Shown: piece by piece, positions 35,045-44,518 of the stretch
Numbering within the stretch: position 1 is the stretch's first letter
How the letters are laid out: every line of letters starts with the position of its first letter
Position numbers and translations under genes: made by a program
Source: Lachnospiraceae bacterium AB2028
GTDB taxonomy: Bacteria; Bacillota; Clostridia; Lachnospirales; Lachnospiraceae
Direction: 5' to 3'
Length of the DNA stretch: 64,000 bases
Assembly: GCA_000621425.1 (NCBI GenBank)
Contig: JHYJ01000008.1
Span: 202,670 to 266,669 of the forward strand
Notes under the pieces: generated by a model
The model's input: only the letters and a program-made list of their open reading frames with translations
What the model was told of the DNA's origin: nothing
Database searches by the model: none

Positions 35045-36214
35045 TTAAACACTCTTCAGCATACTTTCCAGACGTTGCTGATATGTAAACTCTCTTCTGA
35101 CTTTTTCATATCCTGCTTCGGCTATGCTGATCCTTTCTGAATCATGTGACATATAATAGTCTGCCTTATCAAGAGCCTCTTCAACACTATTGTAAGTTGC
35201 TATTTCCACATCCAGCTTAAAAAATTCCTCTAATTCCGGTCTGAAGGGAGTCAACACAAATGAATTACAGCCCATAACATCAAGTATACGTAAAGGGATT
35301 CCGGAAACATTCCCCCTAAAAGTCGGGCATAGATTTATCTTGCTATTCTTGAAAACTAACGGCATTTCTGTGGCATAATCTACGGTCCCATGTACCCTGA
35401 CATTTTCAAGCATTTTTTTCTCATCATCAGTTACCTTCTGGGTATACAGGTGAGTATCATATTTCTTTGATACCACTCTGAGAAGCAGCATACGATCAAG
35501 ATGCGTCACATAGGTTGCCGTAGAATATATGAGCTGCTTCGTGGTAGGCCTTACACTATCCGGATAGTTCTCCGATATGGTACGTGACACTTCCGCTGCT
35601 ATACCGTCCGTTATAAAATCCTTCAGCACATACTTATCATAGGACTTTAACTGTATGTCTGAAAGTGTCTTAAAGAAAAGTTTCTGCTCATCTGACATCA
35701 TATTCATAAGCCCAGGCAGGGTAGAACTGTACAGACTGCCCACAAGTGATATATCAGCTCTATACTTTGCGACGTCACGATCTGACACCTTTACAGAATC
35801 CCATTTTCCGGTATCAACCGCCAATGGCATATAGTGAACCGTATCCAGTCCTTGACTTCGAAAATCCTCCACATCATCCCTTGAAAAAAAGAAGATATGG
35901 TTGGTTGAATAATCCATATATCTTGTATCCGGAATATTTGGTGGACTGTCGTATGACCACGCTATATATGGTACTTCTTTTTCGTGGCACACCTTGGCTA
36001 TCAGCGGATGGAAGTTGGTTGTAAGAACACAATCACAGTCTGTGTTTCCCAGCTCTTTTGAAAAACTCTCACAGAAACGGTCATTATTATAACGATCCGA
36101 AAGCTGCAGTACCTCATTTCTTGTTCTTTTGCACTCATGTCCCATGCGAAGAAGGTTCTTTTCAATATCATCATCCGTATATGATCCGAACCATGTATAA
36201 AGAAGTATTTTCAT
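35045..36214 (-). CDS. CgeB-like glycosyltransferase (paralogue 3)
   Basis: A 389-residue GT-B protein. It begins MKILLYTWFGSYTDDD, then IAWSYDSPP, VHYMPLAVDTGKWD, ADISLVGSLYSS, and C-terminal LRILDVMGCNSFVLTPFRPEL. Same architecture as those at 11743, 14124 and 43298, sharing the YDSP and VGxxY motifs. The ATG at 36214 follows GGAGG by 9 bases. It is divergent from the Maf gene starting at 36389, with a compact shared promoter region. Confidence 0.8.
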   Translation of the reverse strand: MKILLYTWFGSYTDDDIEKNLLRMGHECKRTRNEVLQLSDRYNNDRFCESFSKELGNTDCDCVLTTNFHPLIAKVCHEKEVPYIAWSYDSPPNIPDTRYMDYSTNHIFFFSRDDVEDFRSQGLDTVHYMPLAVDTGKWDSVKVSDRDVAKYRADISLVGSLYSSTLPGLMNMMSDEQKLFFKTLSDIQLKSYDKYVLKDFITDGIAAEVSRTISENYPDSVRPTTKQLIYSTATYVTHLDRMLLLRVVSKKYDTHLYTQKVTDDEKKMLENVRVHGTVDYATEMPLVFKNSKINLCPTFRGNVSGIPLRILDVMGCNSFVLTPFRPELEEFFKLDVEIATYNSVEEALDKADYYMSHDSERISIAEAGYEKVRREFTYQQRLESMLKSV

Positions 36215-36347
36215 AATGTCATACCTCCATAACATCTCAAAATGCTTACATTTTTACTCTACTTTATCAATCATTTTACTATTTTTTCCACTTTTAAATC
36301 AAGCAATCCATTCCACACCAACTCCCAATCACTTCTAAAACTAACCC

Positions 36348-36376
36348 TTGAAAGCTATACTATAAGTGAGTATATT
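36348..36376 (+). promoter_or_regulatory. Promoter of the first Maf gene
   Basis: TTGAAA (36348-36353) and TATATT (36371-36376) with a 17-base spacer. The expected start point is about 36383, only about 5 bases before the chosen ATG at 36389. Confidence 0.65.
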
Positions 36377-36388
36377 ATAATTAAGTGT

Positions 36389-38155
36389 ATGGAAATAGAT
36401 ATTATTCAGAAAAACGAAGAAGCTTATTATAAGAAATATGGTATATCCCTTAGGGAACGTCTGCATTATGCAACAGAGCGTGGGGATATATCTGATGCGA
36501 TGATTGCTTTCTATGATGACCAATTCAAAAAATCTACTAAACTATGCAGGCTACTTGACGCATCGTGTGGAACCCAAAAGCTCATATGGCTCTTATGCGG
36601 ATTTGCTGATGGAACCTATGTCCGTTTTTTTCTTGAACATATACCCCCAGCCACGAAAATCCTGCTTTACGAACCTGATGAAGCTTCTTTTTTGTACTGC
36701 TGCTGTATCAAAGATATCTCTGATATTATAAAAAATAATTCACTCTGCATTATTGTATATGACGAGAATAATCAAAACTGCCTGGACGACGCCTTAAAGA
36801 GAGAAATAAAACCTTATAACGTCGAACATATCGGAGCGATGATAGCAATTGGCTACGAATCACTTTATAATGAAATATATGATGTAGTGCTTCATACCGT
36901 AAAAGTGATAGCCTCTTTTGCAAGCAACGATATCGCCAACACTCTTCGTTTTAAAGAAGATACCTGTCTGAATGAGCTTTTCTCTCTTTCCATAATCGCA
37001 GGAAATTATCTTGCAGAAGATTTCATAAAAAAACTCCCTACAAAAGACATTCCAATAATCATCGTGTCGGCCGGCCCCTCCCTAAATAACAATGTTACCA
37101 TGCTCAGCCACGCCAAGGGAAGAGCACTGATCATAGCCGTAAGCCACGCCGCAGGAACACTGCATTACAATGAAATAACACCTGACTTTGTAGCCGTATC
37201 AGATCCGCATCCTGAAGCAGATTTTATGCTGCATGACAAAGACAGAGTTTACCGACTGATAGTCTCATCAGCAGCAAGCAGAAAAGATCAGGCAGATTAT
37301 AATGGAAAATTATTTTTTCACTCTTTTTCAAAGGAAACATTTCCATACGATTTTATTCAACGTATGGGTGACGAAGTCTCTACCGGATCCGTTGCAACTG
37401 ATATTTTCAAATTATTCATAAATAACGGTTTTACCAGATTTATTCTTGTCGGTCAGGATCTGGCATACGGAGAAAAAGGTGAAACCCATTCCAACGGGAA
37501 CGAAAAAAAACAAGTACCTGTCGGTGAAATATATGTAAGAGGAGTCTGCGGCGAGAATGTAAGAACAAGAGATGACTGGCTTGGATTTAAATCATACTAT
37601 GAACAACAGATCCTGACTCACCCTGAAATTACAGTCATTGATGCCACTGAAGGAGGTGCATTTATTGAGGGAACCAAGTGTATGACTTTAGAACAAGCAA
37701 TTGCAGATTTCTGCTATGAAAAATATGACATAGCTGAATACTGTCATAATATAAACCTCGCCATATCATTCGAAGAAAACAAAAAAATAAAAAAAGACCT
37801 GCTCAACTATGCGAATACCATAAACCATTTCACAGAGCTGGTAGAAAAAGCTATCGAACTTAATCTCCAAATACAAGGTGTTATGCTTGGAATATACGAA
37901 CGAAACCACGATTTTGCTGACTGCTGCGCATCCTATGATCACTTATACCATGAACTTCTTGACAACAAGACAGTCACTCTGATTTTCCGTTATATGTCTG
38001 AAGCGCTCACACAATATAATAAAAATGCTATGGTTTACGAACAAACCCAAAATATGTATGGCAGACTAAAAGAAGAATTGGAATTATTCAAGGCATTTCA
38101 AGATAAACTACCAAAACTAAAGGACTACATCATTAACCTGATGGTTTCTCCTTAA
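36389..38155 (+). CDS. Motility-associated factor (Maf/DUF115) glycosyltransferase-like protein 1
   Basis: A 588-residue protein of the Maf/DUF115 (MptE-like) family, which in Campylobacter, Clostridium and Geobacillus is linked to flagellin glycosylation. The core contains IIIVSAGPSLNNNVTML (the nucleotide-binding SAGPSL), VAVSDPHPEADFML, SSAASRKDQ and FILVGQDLAYG with a following THSNG. The C-terminal about 130 residues are helical. Start at 36389 (MEIDIIQKNEE) is chosen because the upstream in-frame codons lie across the promoter. No good ribosome site is visible. Probably adds a nonulosonic acid or related sugar to flagellin, but the donor is not shown. Confidence 0.85.
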   Translation: MEIDIIQKNEEAYYKKYGISLRERLHYATERGDISDAMIAFYDDQFKKSTKLCRLLDASCGTQKLIWLLCGFADGTYVRFFLEHIPPATKILLYEPDEASFLYCCCIKDISDIIKNNSLCIIVYDENNQNCLDDALKREIKPYNVEHIGAMIAIGYESLYNEIYDVVLHTVKVIASFASNDIANTLRFKEDTCLNELFSLSIIAGNYLAEDFIKKLPTKDIPIIIVSAGPSLNNNVTMLSHAKGRALIIAVSHAAGTLHYNEITPDFVAVSDPHPEADFMLHDKDRVYRLIVSSAASRKDQADYNGKLFFHSFSKETFPYDFIQRMGDEVSTGSVATDIFKLFINNGFTRFILVGQDLAYGEKGETHSNGNEKKQVPVGEIYVRGVCGENVRTRDDWLGFKSYYEQQILTHPEITVIDATEGGAFIEGTKCMTLEQAIADFCYEKYDIAEYCHNINLAISFEENKKIKKDLLNYANTINHFTELVEKAIELNLQIQGVMLGIYERNHDFADCCASYDHLYHELLDNKTVTLIFRYMSEALTQYNKNAMVYEQTQNMYGRLKEELELFKAFQDKLPKLKDYIINLMVSP

Positions 38156-38169
38156 AAAAGACTATCACA

Positions 38170-39864
38170 CTACTGAATACGCTCCAGATCATCTTTTATA
38201 CAGTAAACTCTATCTGCATAACTTATGCCAACCTTCCTTCCACGCAAATCAGCTGATGTAATCCCTTTTTCCAATAAAAAACTCATCCGGTAAAGACATC
38301 CTTCTGGATCTATCCCCAAAATGCCCTCTTTCCACACACTGTCCCTCATCTGCTCATTTTCGATAGTCATAACAAAATCCGTACCAATATAGCTAATTCC
38401 ATATGTGACCATATCAACATCTGAACATTCTGTTGCAGCATTCATCACGCGAAGAGCATCCCATTTCAACAGCCTTCCGCTATCCAAAAATATCACATTC
38501 TCAGATACAGTGTAGCCAAACGCTGTGGAAACACACTCATCTTCACCTGTGTCTTCATCAGGATATAACAGACACACTGAATTTTCATATTCTCGCTCCG
38601 CCGCTACCAGCGTGGAAAGTAACTCTTTGTTCGTTGTCATAATGACAAAGATAACCCCGAGATGTCCTATTCCTATGGACTGGTCCCTAATGCACTCCCA
38701 TAGTCGACCGATATACTCACTATCATCTCTTACCGGAACTACTATGCTTATAAGTTTTTTATTGCTTTTTTGCTCAAATTCTGCTGACAACAGCGCATTT
38801 AGCCTGCTACGAGCCTCACCATAATCGTCTGCCAGTTCAAAATACTTCCTTGCTTTTAACTCATCACCAAGCGCATCATATATGCACCCGAGATTATATG
38901 ATGGAATTTTATCTGAACTGCCCTCTATGCCAATCCTAGCTGCACCATATGCTCTATTGTAAAGTTCTATGGCGGTCTCCAGATTCCCCATCTTCATACA
39001 AGTATATCCTGCAAAGCAAAGGAAATCCGCAAATGAGCCATAATTAGGCAGTTCATTTTCAATAAGCTTCAGTGCCTCATCATACCTTCCCATATCAGTC
39101 AGAAGACAGCCCAAATGATGTATCATCGTAGCCCCATAATCAGCAGCTCTTTCCGGATCCAGCCTGTAGCCCTTTTCATAATATTCAAGAGCCTTTTCGG
39201 AATCATTAGCTAGTTCATAGCTCTGCCCAATCTGATAATAGATATATGGATCATCAGAATTTCTTGACAATTCTTTAAACAGCAATTCATTATTTCGTTC
39301 TGCCTTTTCTTTTAGTTGCTGTTTTGTCCCGAAATACCCTTCGTGATATACGGTAAACGGGATAGGATAGCCGTAAAGCTTTCCCGCGTCCTTTTTTACA
39401 ACCTGTTCGTGGATAATTCCCTCATACCGATACAGGCGTCTGTCAAAAAAACGCTCTACCCGGTCCACCAGTATACATTCACCACCGGAAGTACTGTTGC
39501 ACCGATTCCTTCTTTCAATCCGGCCTATAGCTTCAGGGTACTTATCCCAATGCTGTTTTATCTCTTTTATATCTGCTTTTTCCGGAATTTCATCAGCATC
39601 TATGAAAAGAATCCTGTCATGTTCAGCTCTTCTCATTGCTTCATTTCTTGCAGCAGAAAAATCATCAATCCATTCAAAATATTCAACTCTTGCTCCAAAG
39701 TTCTGAGCTATCTCAACAGTCGAGTCCACTGAGCCGGTATCCAGAACAAGTATCTCATAGTCCTTTTCATCAGGCCTGCCAAACAACGAGATGAGACCTT
39801 TTAAGGATTTTTTGATGTTCTCCTCTTCATTTTTTGCTATATAACATACAGAAAAGTTATTCAT
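38170..39864 (-). CDS. GT2 glycosyltransferase with TPR linker and second GT2-like domain
   Basis: A 564-residue protein. N-terminal GT2 domain (SVCYIAKNEEENIKKSL, DTGSVDST and DADEIP) of the SunS/Glyco_tranf_2 kind, followed by about four TPR-like repeats (for example YIYYQIGQSYELANDSEKAL), and a C-terminal GT2-like domain (about 375-560) that has SIVVPVRDDSEYIGRLW but no clear DxD motif, so it may be inactive. TPR links are common in enzymes glycosylating proteins. CGGAG precedes the ATG. It follows the LicD gene by 12 bases, same operon. Confidence 0.8.
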   Translation of the reverse strand: MNNFSVCYIAKNEEENIKKSLKGLISLFGRPDEKDYEILVLDTGSVDSTVEIAQNFGARVEYFEWIDDFSAARNEAMRRAEHDRILFIDADEIPEKADIKEIKQHWDKYPEAIGRIERRNRCNSTSGGECILVDRVERFFDRRLYRYEGIIHEQVVKKDAGKLYGYPIPFTVYHEGYFGTKQQLKEKAERNNELLFKELSRNSDDPYIYYQIGQSYELANDSEKALEYYEKGYRLDPERAADYGATMIHHLGCLLTDMGRYDEALKLIENELPNYGSFADFLCFAGYTCMKMGNLETAIELYNRAYGAARIGIEGSSDKIPSYNLGCIYDALGDELKARKYFELADDYGEARSRLNALLSAEFEQKSNKKLISIVVPVRDDSEYIGRLWECIRDQSIGIGHLGVIFVIMTTNKELLSTLVAAEREYENSVCLLYPDEDTGEDECVSTAFGYTVSENVIFLDSGRLLKWDALRVMNAATECSDVDMVTYGISYIGTDFVMTIENEQMRDSVWKEGILGIDPEGCLYRMSFLLEKGITSADLRGRKVGISYADRVYCIKDDLERIQ

Positions 39865-39876
39865 CCCATTCTCCGA

Positions 39877-40821
39877 TCATAAATTCTTATAAATTTCCGG
39901 GCAGTCTATCCCCATATTTTTCAGATCTCGCAGCATACGTGCATGTTCTGACTTGTAATACGGATATTCATGATCTCCGGGCATCCTCTTCGGTGTCATA
40001 TAGTCATCACCGAATTCGGCAGTCAGAACTTCTGCGTAGTTTTTGGGACAAGGTAACTTTATACTCTCAAATTCCAGATAAACACATTCCGCAAACCATT
40101 CCTTATTAAATATCTTATGCGGTGACTGAGTATAATACGACCACTCTGCAACAAAATCCGCATCTTCTTCATCATAGGTACCACCAAGTAGATCTGTAAG
40201 TCTCCATAACTGGTTTGGAATCTGCTTTTCTTCCACAGATTCAAATCCAAGCATAGATCTCAGCTGCTCATAAGTTTCTATTTTTTCTTTCCGAGATATT
40301 TCAGGCTTTACCCATTCCTGAGCCAGAACATTGGCTGATACCATAACAGTACAAAGATCTTTTAACTGTTTTTTATCCCTAGGCACATAATTTAGTGTAA
40401 AAATATCTAACCCTGCCATGAAGGGAAACATGTGGTATTTTTTCAGAAATTCTTCTCTTAAGCAATAATTCCTTGTATTAATCAGACGAAATGCAAGATT
40501 ATTATATGTCTGGTCATTATGCGGAGATACAAACTCAAGTCCGGCAGTGATCAGTTCGGTAAGTGCTTCATCAATAAACCGCTCACGGTCTCCTCGCAGC
40601 ATCCAAATGTCTATATCATCATCCCATGGAATAAAACCTTTATGTCGCACTGCTCCCAGAAGAGTACCGTACCCAAGGAAATACCTTATAGCATGCCTGC
40701 GGCAGATTTCATCAAACCGCTCTAAAACCTCCATCTGCGCCGCTCGACAGCATTTCATCATTGCCGATACTTCAAAGCCATCTATTATTTCTTTTTTGAA
40801 ATATTCTTTAGGATAATTCAT
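39877..40821 (-). CDS. LicD-family nucleotidyl/phosphocholine transferase
   Basis: A 314-residue LicD-like protein. The signature GYGTLLGAVRHKGFIPWDDDIDIWM (about 50-74) carries the acidic metal site WDDDID. Such proteins transfer phosphocholine, phosphoethanolamine or ribitol phosphate to glycans. The C-terminal half is variable (ECVYLEFESIKLPCPKNY). The nucleotidyl donor gene (LicC) and choline kinase are absent from the window, so the transferred group is not known. It is first in the operon with the GT2-TPR gene and convergent to nothing; the flagellin terminator follows on the other side. Confidence 0.82.
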   Translation of the reverse strand: MNYPKEYFKKEIIDGFEVSAMMKCCRAAQMEVLERFDEICRRHAIRYFLGYGTLLGAVRHKGFIPWDDDIDIWMLRGDRERFIDEALTELITAGLEFVSPHNDQTYNNLAFRLINTRNYCLREEFLKKYHMFPFMAGLDIFTLNYVPRDKKQLKDLCTVMVSANVLAQEWVKPEISRKEKIETYEQLRSMLGFESVEEKQIPNQLWRLTDLLGGTYDEEDADFVAEWSYYTQSPHKIFNKEWFAECVYLEFESIKLPCPKNYAEVLTAEFGDDYMTPKRMPGDHEYPYYKSEHARMLRDLKNMGIDCPEIYKNL

Positions 40822-40931
40822 AATGACCCACTACCGATTTATAAATTTTTTTCACACATAAATAATATAATACATTTTCTATTAATATATTACAAACAGA
40901 AATGCTAATTGAGATCTGTCACAACTAAGTA

Positions 40932-40959
40932 AAAGGGCTGTCCTTTCGGACAGCCCTTT
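40932..40959. terminator. Flagellin terminator
   Basis: AAAGGGCTGTCC, loop TTTC and GGACAGCCCTTT form a perfect 12-bp stem. T-runs lie on both sides, so it can terminate the flagellin transcript on the minus strand. Confidence 0.9.
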
Positions 40960-40989
40960 CTTTGGTAGCTTTTTGAATTGATGGTAAAA

Positions 40990-41808
40990 TCAGCCAAGCA
41001 GTGAAAGTACGTTCTGGTTTGCCTGATTTGCCTGAGCGAGCATCGAAGTACCTGCCTGAGCCAGGATGTTGTTGTTCGAGAACGCAACCATCTCGGAAGC
41101 CATATCCGTATCACGGATCTGGGACTCAGCTGCTGTAGTATTCTCTACTACGTTGTCAAGGTTCTTGATAGTGTGCTCAAGTCTGTTCTGAACAGCACCG
41201 AGATCTGCTCTCTGTGAAGATACAGAAGCAAGTGCAGTCTTAATCATAGAGATAGCAGCCTGCGCATTAGAATTTGTAGCACCTGATACGGTAACGTTTG
41301 TGATACCGATAGTAGATGACTTCATAGCTGAAATGCTGATGCCGATGAACTGACCGGACTCTGCACCAACCTGAAGGTTCTTTCCTGTGAAAGATCCATC
41401 CAGAAGGTTCTTTTCATTGAAAGTAGTAGTGGAAGCTACACGATCAATTTCGCTTACCAGAGCCTGTACTTCCTGATCAAGATATCCACGGTCTGCAGAT
41501 GTCATTGTATCGTTGGAAGCCTGGTTAGCCAGTGTGTTCATTCTCTGAAGCATATCATGAACTTCAGTAAGAGCACCTTCAGCTGTCTGTACGCAAGAAA
41601 TACCATCCTGTGCGTTGCGGCTTGCCTGTGTTAAGCCCTTAACCTGACGACGCATCTTCTCGCTTATAGCAAGACCTGCTGCATCATCTGCTGCTCTGTT
41701 AACTCTGTAACCTGAAGATAACTTCTCGGTTGACTTAGCCTGAGAGCTGGTCGTGAGACCTAACATTCTGTTGCTGTTCATTGCTGTTAAATTGTGCTGT
41801 ACTACCAT
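40990..41808 (-). CDS. hag: Flagellin
   Basis: A 272-residue flagellin, the filament subunit exported by the flagellar type III system. It has only the conserved D0/D1 parts: N-terminal [16 protein letters not shown] and [20 protein letters not shown], and C-terminal [20 protein letters not shown] with [14 protein letters not shown] at the end. The short variable centre (about residues 150-200) has several Ser/Thr residues where glycans could be attached. GGAGG precedes the ATG. It has its own sigma-28-type promoter, a CsrA-type leader and a terminator. No second flagellin is in the window. Confidence 0.97.
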   Translation of the reverse strand: MVVQHNLTAMNSNRMLGLTTSSQAKSTEKLSSGYRVNRAADDAAGLAISEKMRRQVKGLTQASRNAQDGISCVQTAEGALTEVHDMLQRMNTLANQASNDTMTSADRGYLDQEVQALVSEIDRVASTTTFNEKNLLDGSFTGKNLQVGAESGQFIGISISAMKSSTIGITNVTVSGATNSNAQAAISMIKTALASVSSQRADLGAVQNRLEHTIKNLDNVVENTTAAESQIRDTDMASEMVAFSNNNILAQAGTSMLAQANQANQNVLSLLG

Positions 41809-41836
41809 AACTTTTTCCTCCTTGAAAATGTTTTAT

Positions 41837-41854
41837 TGCGACATCCTTATCGCA
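41837..41854 (-). promoter_or_regulatory. Hairpin with AAGGAT loop, CsrA-type site in the flagellin leader
   Basis: On the minus strand TGCGA (stem), TAAGGATG (loop) and TCGCA (stem). A GGA in a hairpin loop, with a second GGA in the ribosome site AAGGAGG 15 bases downstream, matches the two-site arrangement of the Bacillus subtilis hag leader repressed by CsrA. CsrA and FliW are both encoded downstream. Confidence 0.7.
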
Positions 41855-41896
41855 GTTATTGTGTCTTGAGGTTCTCTCGAACCCCTTGTATTAAAT

Positions 41897-41923
41897 ATAT
41901 CGGAATTAACTCCCGATACTTAA
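41897..41923 (-). promoter_or_regulatory. Sigma-28 promoter of flagellin
   Basis: TTAA (41920-41923), 15 bases, TCCGATAT (41897-41904), compared with the consensus TAAA-N15-GCCGATAT. The fit is good at the -10 and partial at the -35. Confidence 0.6.
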
Positions 41924-42051
41924 TACCATTTTTAAAAATATTTTGAGAATTTTTTTCTCGACTACGCTACACCTAAATATTACCAAAAAGAAAACGTTTT
42001 TTCAAGTTCTTTTTGGTGAAAATTTCCCCAAGTATCACTTTAACACTTAAA

Positions 42052-43089
42052 TCATAGTCCTATCCGCTTGATATCATCAGCCCATTGGAAGAAATGTTCT
42101 TTATCCATTCCCATATATACGCCATCTATTATCAGCCTATGCAATTCCGGAAAGTCTTTGGCATTGTAATACTTATTATCACGCGGATCTGACACATGCT
42201 CAGCAGCAAACGCTCCCAGCAAACGGTATAGTTCATATGGCGGGGGGGCAAATCGTAGCACTATCACCTTCACAAATGCCAGTATACAGCTATAGAAGAA
42301 TTCATACTCAATTTCTTCGTGGTATTCCAGCCAAAACCCTCTTGCAATCACATCCCGCCAAAGCATTGAATTGACAGTCAGCATATCGACATGATATCCG
42401 CCTTGTTTATTAAGCACGATAGAATTGTCATTTACAAAATAATGGTAAAGCCTGATACCTGTGAAACACACCTTGCTTACGTAATAATTAATGATACTTC
42501 CCCAGTATATATCTTCATAAATCAGTCCTTCCGGGAAAAAGACGTCATTTTGTTCCAGAAACGCTTTACGTATAAGTTTGCTATATGCTACGAAAGGGAT
42601 ATCATTGCAACGCACCAAATTTTTTCGCTGTTGTACGTCGCATACATTTAATGCTTTTTCTTTTTTGGATGATTTACGTTCCTCGTCGGTAAAATAGTAG
42701 GCATCCTTATGGAAATCCCGTCCGGTCTCACAGCAGACCATATCCAGACCTTCAATATCTGTTTTTTCGTACAACCTTTCCAGATAGTCCGGTTCCACCC
42801 AGTCATCAGCATCCACAAAGGCTACCCACTCACCGGAAGCATATCCCATGCCGATATTTCTGGCAGCTCCCTGACGGCCGTTTGTTTCTGACCTAACTAC
42901 TATCATATTCTCCGGATACTTCTGCTCCCAATCAAGCAGCTTTTCTACAGTATTATCCGTAGAAGCATCATCAACGCATATAATCTCTACGCTTTCTATC
43001 CCGATGCTCTGTCCCACAATAGAATTCAGGCACCTGTCAATATAAGCCGTGACATTGTAGCATGGAATAATAACACTTATTTTTATCAA
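42052..43089 (-). CDS. Family 2 glycosyltransferase
   Basis: A 345-residue GT2 enzyme. ISVIIPCYNVTAYIDRCL opens the domain, CVDDASTDNT binds nucleotide, and GRQGAARNIGM and FVDADDWVEPDYLE (metal DAD) follow. The C-terminal 150 residues have FPEGLIYEDIYWG and are helical. A TTG start at 43089 (MIKISVIIPCYN) is likely: GAGGTG lies just upstream and the product then begins like the paralogue at 56552. An ATG 15 codons upstream is possible. It lies between flagellin and the second Maf block. Confidence 0.82.
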   Translation of the reverse strand: MIKISVIIPCYNVTAYIDRCLNSIVGQSIGIESVEIICVDDASTDNTVEKLLDWEQKYPENMIVVRSETNGRQGAARNIGMGYASGEWVAFVDADDWVEPDYLERLYEKTDIEGLDMVCCETGRDFHKDAYYFTDEERKSSKKEKALNVCDVQQRKNLVRCNDIPFVAYSKLIRKAFLEQNDVFFPEGLIYEDIYWGSIINYYVSKVCFTGIRLYHYFVNDNSIVLNKQGGYHVDMLTVNSMLWRDVIARGFWLEYHEEIEYEFFYSCILAFVKVIVLRFAPPPYELYRLLGAFAAEHVSDPRDNKYYNAKDFPELHRLIIDGVYMGMDKEHFFQWADDIKRIGL

Positions 43090-43213
43090 TTTACACCTCT
43101 GTTCTTTCGTATGATCTACCCGGTGTGTCCACATTTATCTGTCTCTCTACATTTTATGACAATTTCGATTTTTCTTCCACATTATATCTCTCCATCTTTT
43201 AGCATGAATATTG

Positions 43214-43219
43214 TATAAT
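43214..43219 (+). promoter_or_regulatory. -10 element of the CgeB-Maf operon
   Basis: A perfect TATAAT; a convincing -35 is not visible. It supports placing the translation start at 43298, because the earlier in-frame codons would lie over the promoter. Confidence 0.4.
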
Positions 43220-43297
43220 CTGAATAGTGCTCATAAAACACTTTGCCGGAATTCCTGTTATAATGGATTAAGCAACGGCTATAGGAAAATTATTCAT

Positions 43298-44482
43298 ATG
43301 AAGATACTCACATTAAAATGGGACTGTTTCGGATACTCCCACATAAGAAAAGCCTTCAGCCTTGCCGGCTTTGATCTCTGTGAGATTGACTTTCCCACTA
43401 AGGAAGAAAGCACCAAAAACAGCGAAAAGCTTGCAAACATGGTTGTAAAGGCAATCCTTGATAACAAGGCTGATGCCGTTTTTTCCTTCAATTATTTTCC
43501 GGTAGCTGCAATAGCCGCCGCCGCTTGTAAGGTAAAATATATCTCCTGGACCTATGACAGTCCATATATTCTTTTATATTCAAAGACTATCGAGTTTCCC
43601 ACAAATTACGCTTTCGTCTTTGACAAGAGTGAATACCTGAATCTCAGAAGCAAGGGAGCCGAAACCGTTTACTACCTTCCTATGGCTGCGGACACGGATT
43701 ACTTTGACAGCATAGAGTTAACTGATCCTGAGAAGAATAAATACTCTGCAGACATCGCACTCATAGGCTCCATGTACACAGAGGCAAAACACAACCTGAT
43801 CAGGCACTTTAATGGACTCGATGACTATAGTGCCGGGTATGTTGACGGCATCATGAGCATCCAGAAACAGATATATGGGGCTTCGATCCTTGAGAAAAGT
43901 CTCACACCCGAGATTATTAAAAACATCCAGAAGGTCTGCCCTATGTATGAAAGCGGCGACGGCATAGAAGACGCATCATGGGTACTGGCCAATTACTTTA
44001 TTGCAAGAAAGCTTACATCCATGGAACGTCAGGAGCTGGTAGGCGCGCTTTCGCAAAAATACAGAGTTGCCCTCTACACCCCGGAAGAAACGCCCTTGCT
44101 TTCGCGTGTTGACAACAGAGGAACCGTAGAATACTATAAGGATTCCCCCAAAGCAATAAAGTGTGCAAAAATAAATCTCAACATCACACTCCGCAGCATA
44201 ATAAATGCCATCCCGCTTAGGGCATTCGACATAATGGGCTGTGGCGGTTTCCTGCTCACCAACTATCAGGCTGACTTTGAGGATTATTTCATTCCCGGAA
44301 CTGATTTTGTTTATTTTGAAAGCAAGGATGATCTCATTGAAAAGGCCGGGTACTACCTGGAACACGAAGATGAACGCCGGGCCATAGCCGATTCCGGTTA
44401 CCGTAAAGTAAAAGAAACACACAATTTTAATGCCAGGGTAGAAGAAATGATAAATATTGCAGAAATGAATCCGACTTCATAA
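43298..44482 (+). CDS. CgeB-like glycosyltransferase (paralogue 4)
   Basis: A 394-residue GT-B protein beginning MKILTLKWDCFGYSH. It has ISWTYDSPYI, VYYLPMAADTDYFD, ADIALIGSMYTEAKH, and C-terminal LRAFDIMGCGGFLLTNYQADF, with the same layout as paralogues 1-3, being closest to paralogue 1. It is 36 bases before the second Maf gene and likely co-transcribed, the clearest link between a CgeB-like enzyme and flagellin glycosylation here. AGGA before the ATG is weak. Confidence 0.82.
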   Translation: MKILTLKWDCFGYSHIRKAFSLAGFDLCEIDFPTKEESTKNSEKLANMVVKAILDNKADAVFSFNYFPVAAIAAAACKVKYISWTYDSPYILLYSKTIEFPTNYAFVFDKSEYLNLRSKGAETVYYLPMAADTDYFDSIELTDPEKNKYSADIALIGSMYTEAKHNLIRHFNGLDDYSAGYVDGIMSIQKQIYGASILEKSLTPEIIKNIQKVCPMYESGDGIEDASWVLANYFIARKLTSMERQELVGALSQKYRVALYTPEETPLLSRVDNRGTVEYYKDSPKAIKCAKINLNITLRSIINAIPLRAFDIMGCGGFLLTNYQADFEDYFIPGTDFVYFESKDDLIEKAGYYLEHEDERRAIADSGYRKVKETHNFNARVEEMINIAEMNPTS

Positions 44483-44518
44483 TGCAAGTTAAACACAGTA
44501 TAATCATCGGAGCAATAT

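Noticed and set aside
15331..44482. Pseudaminic or legionaminic acid biosynthesis
   Set aside because: No NeuA/NeuB-like, PseB or PseI genes were seen. The nucleotide-sugar set here is CDP-based. These pathways may be encoded elsewhere.
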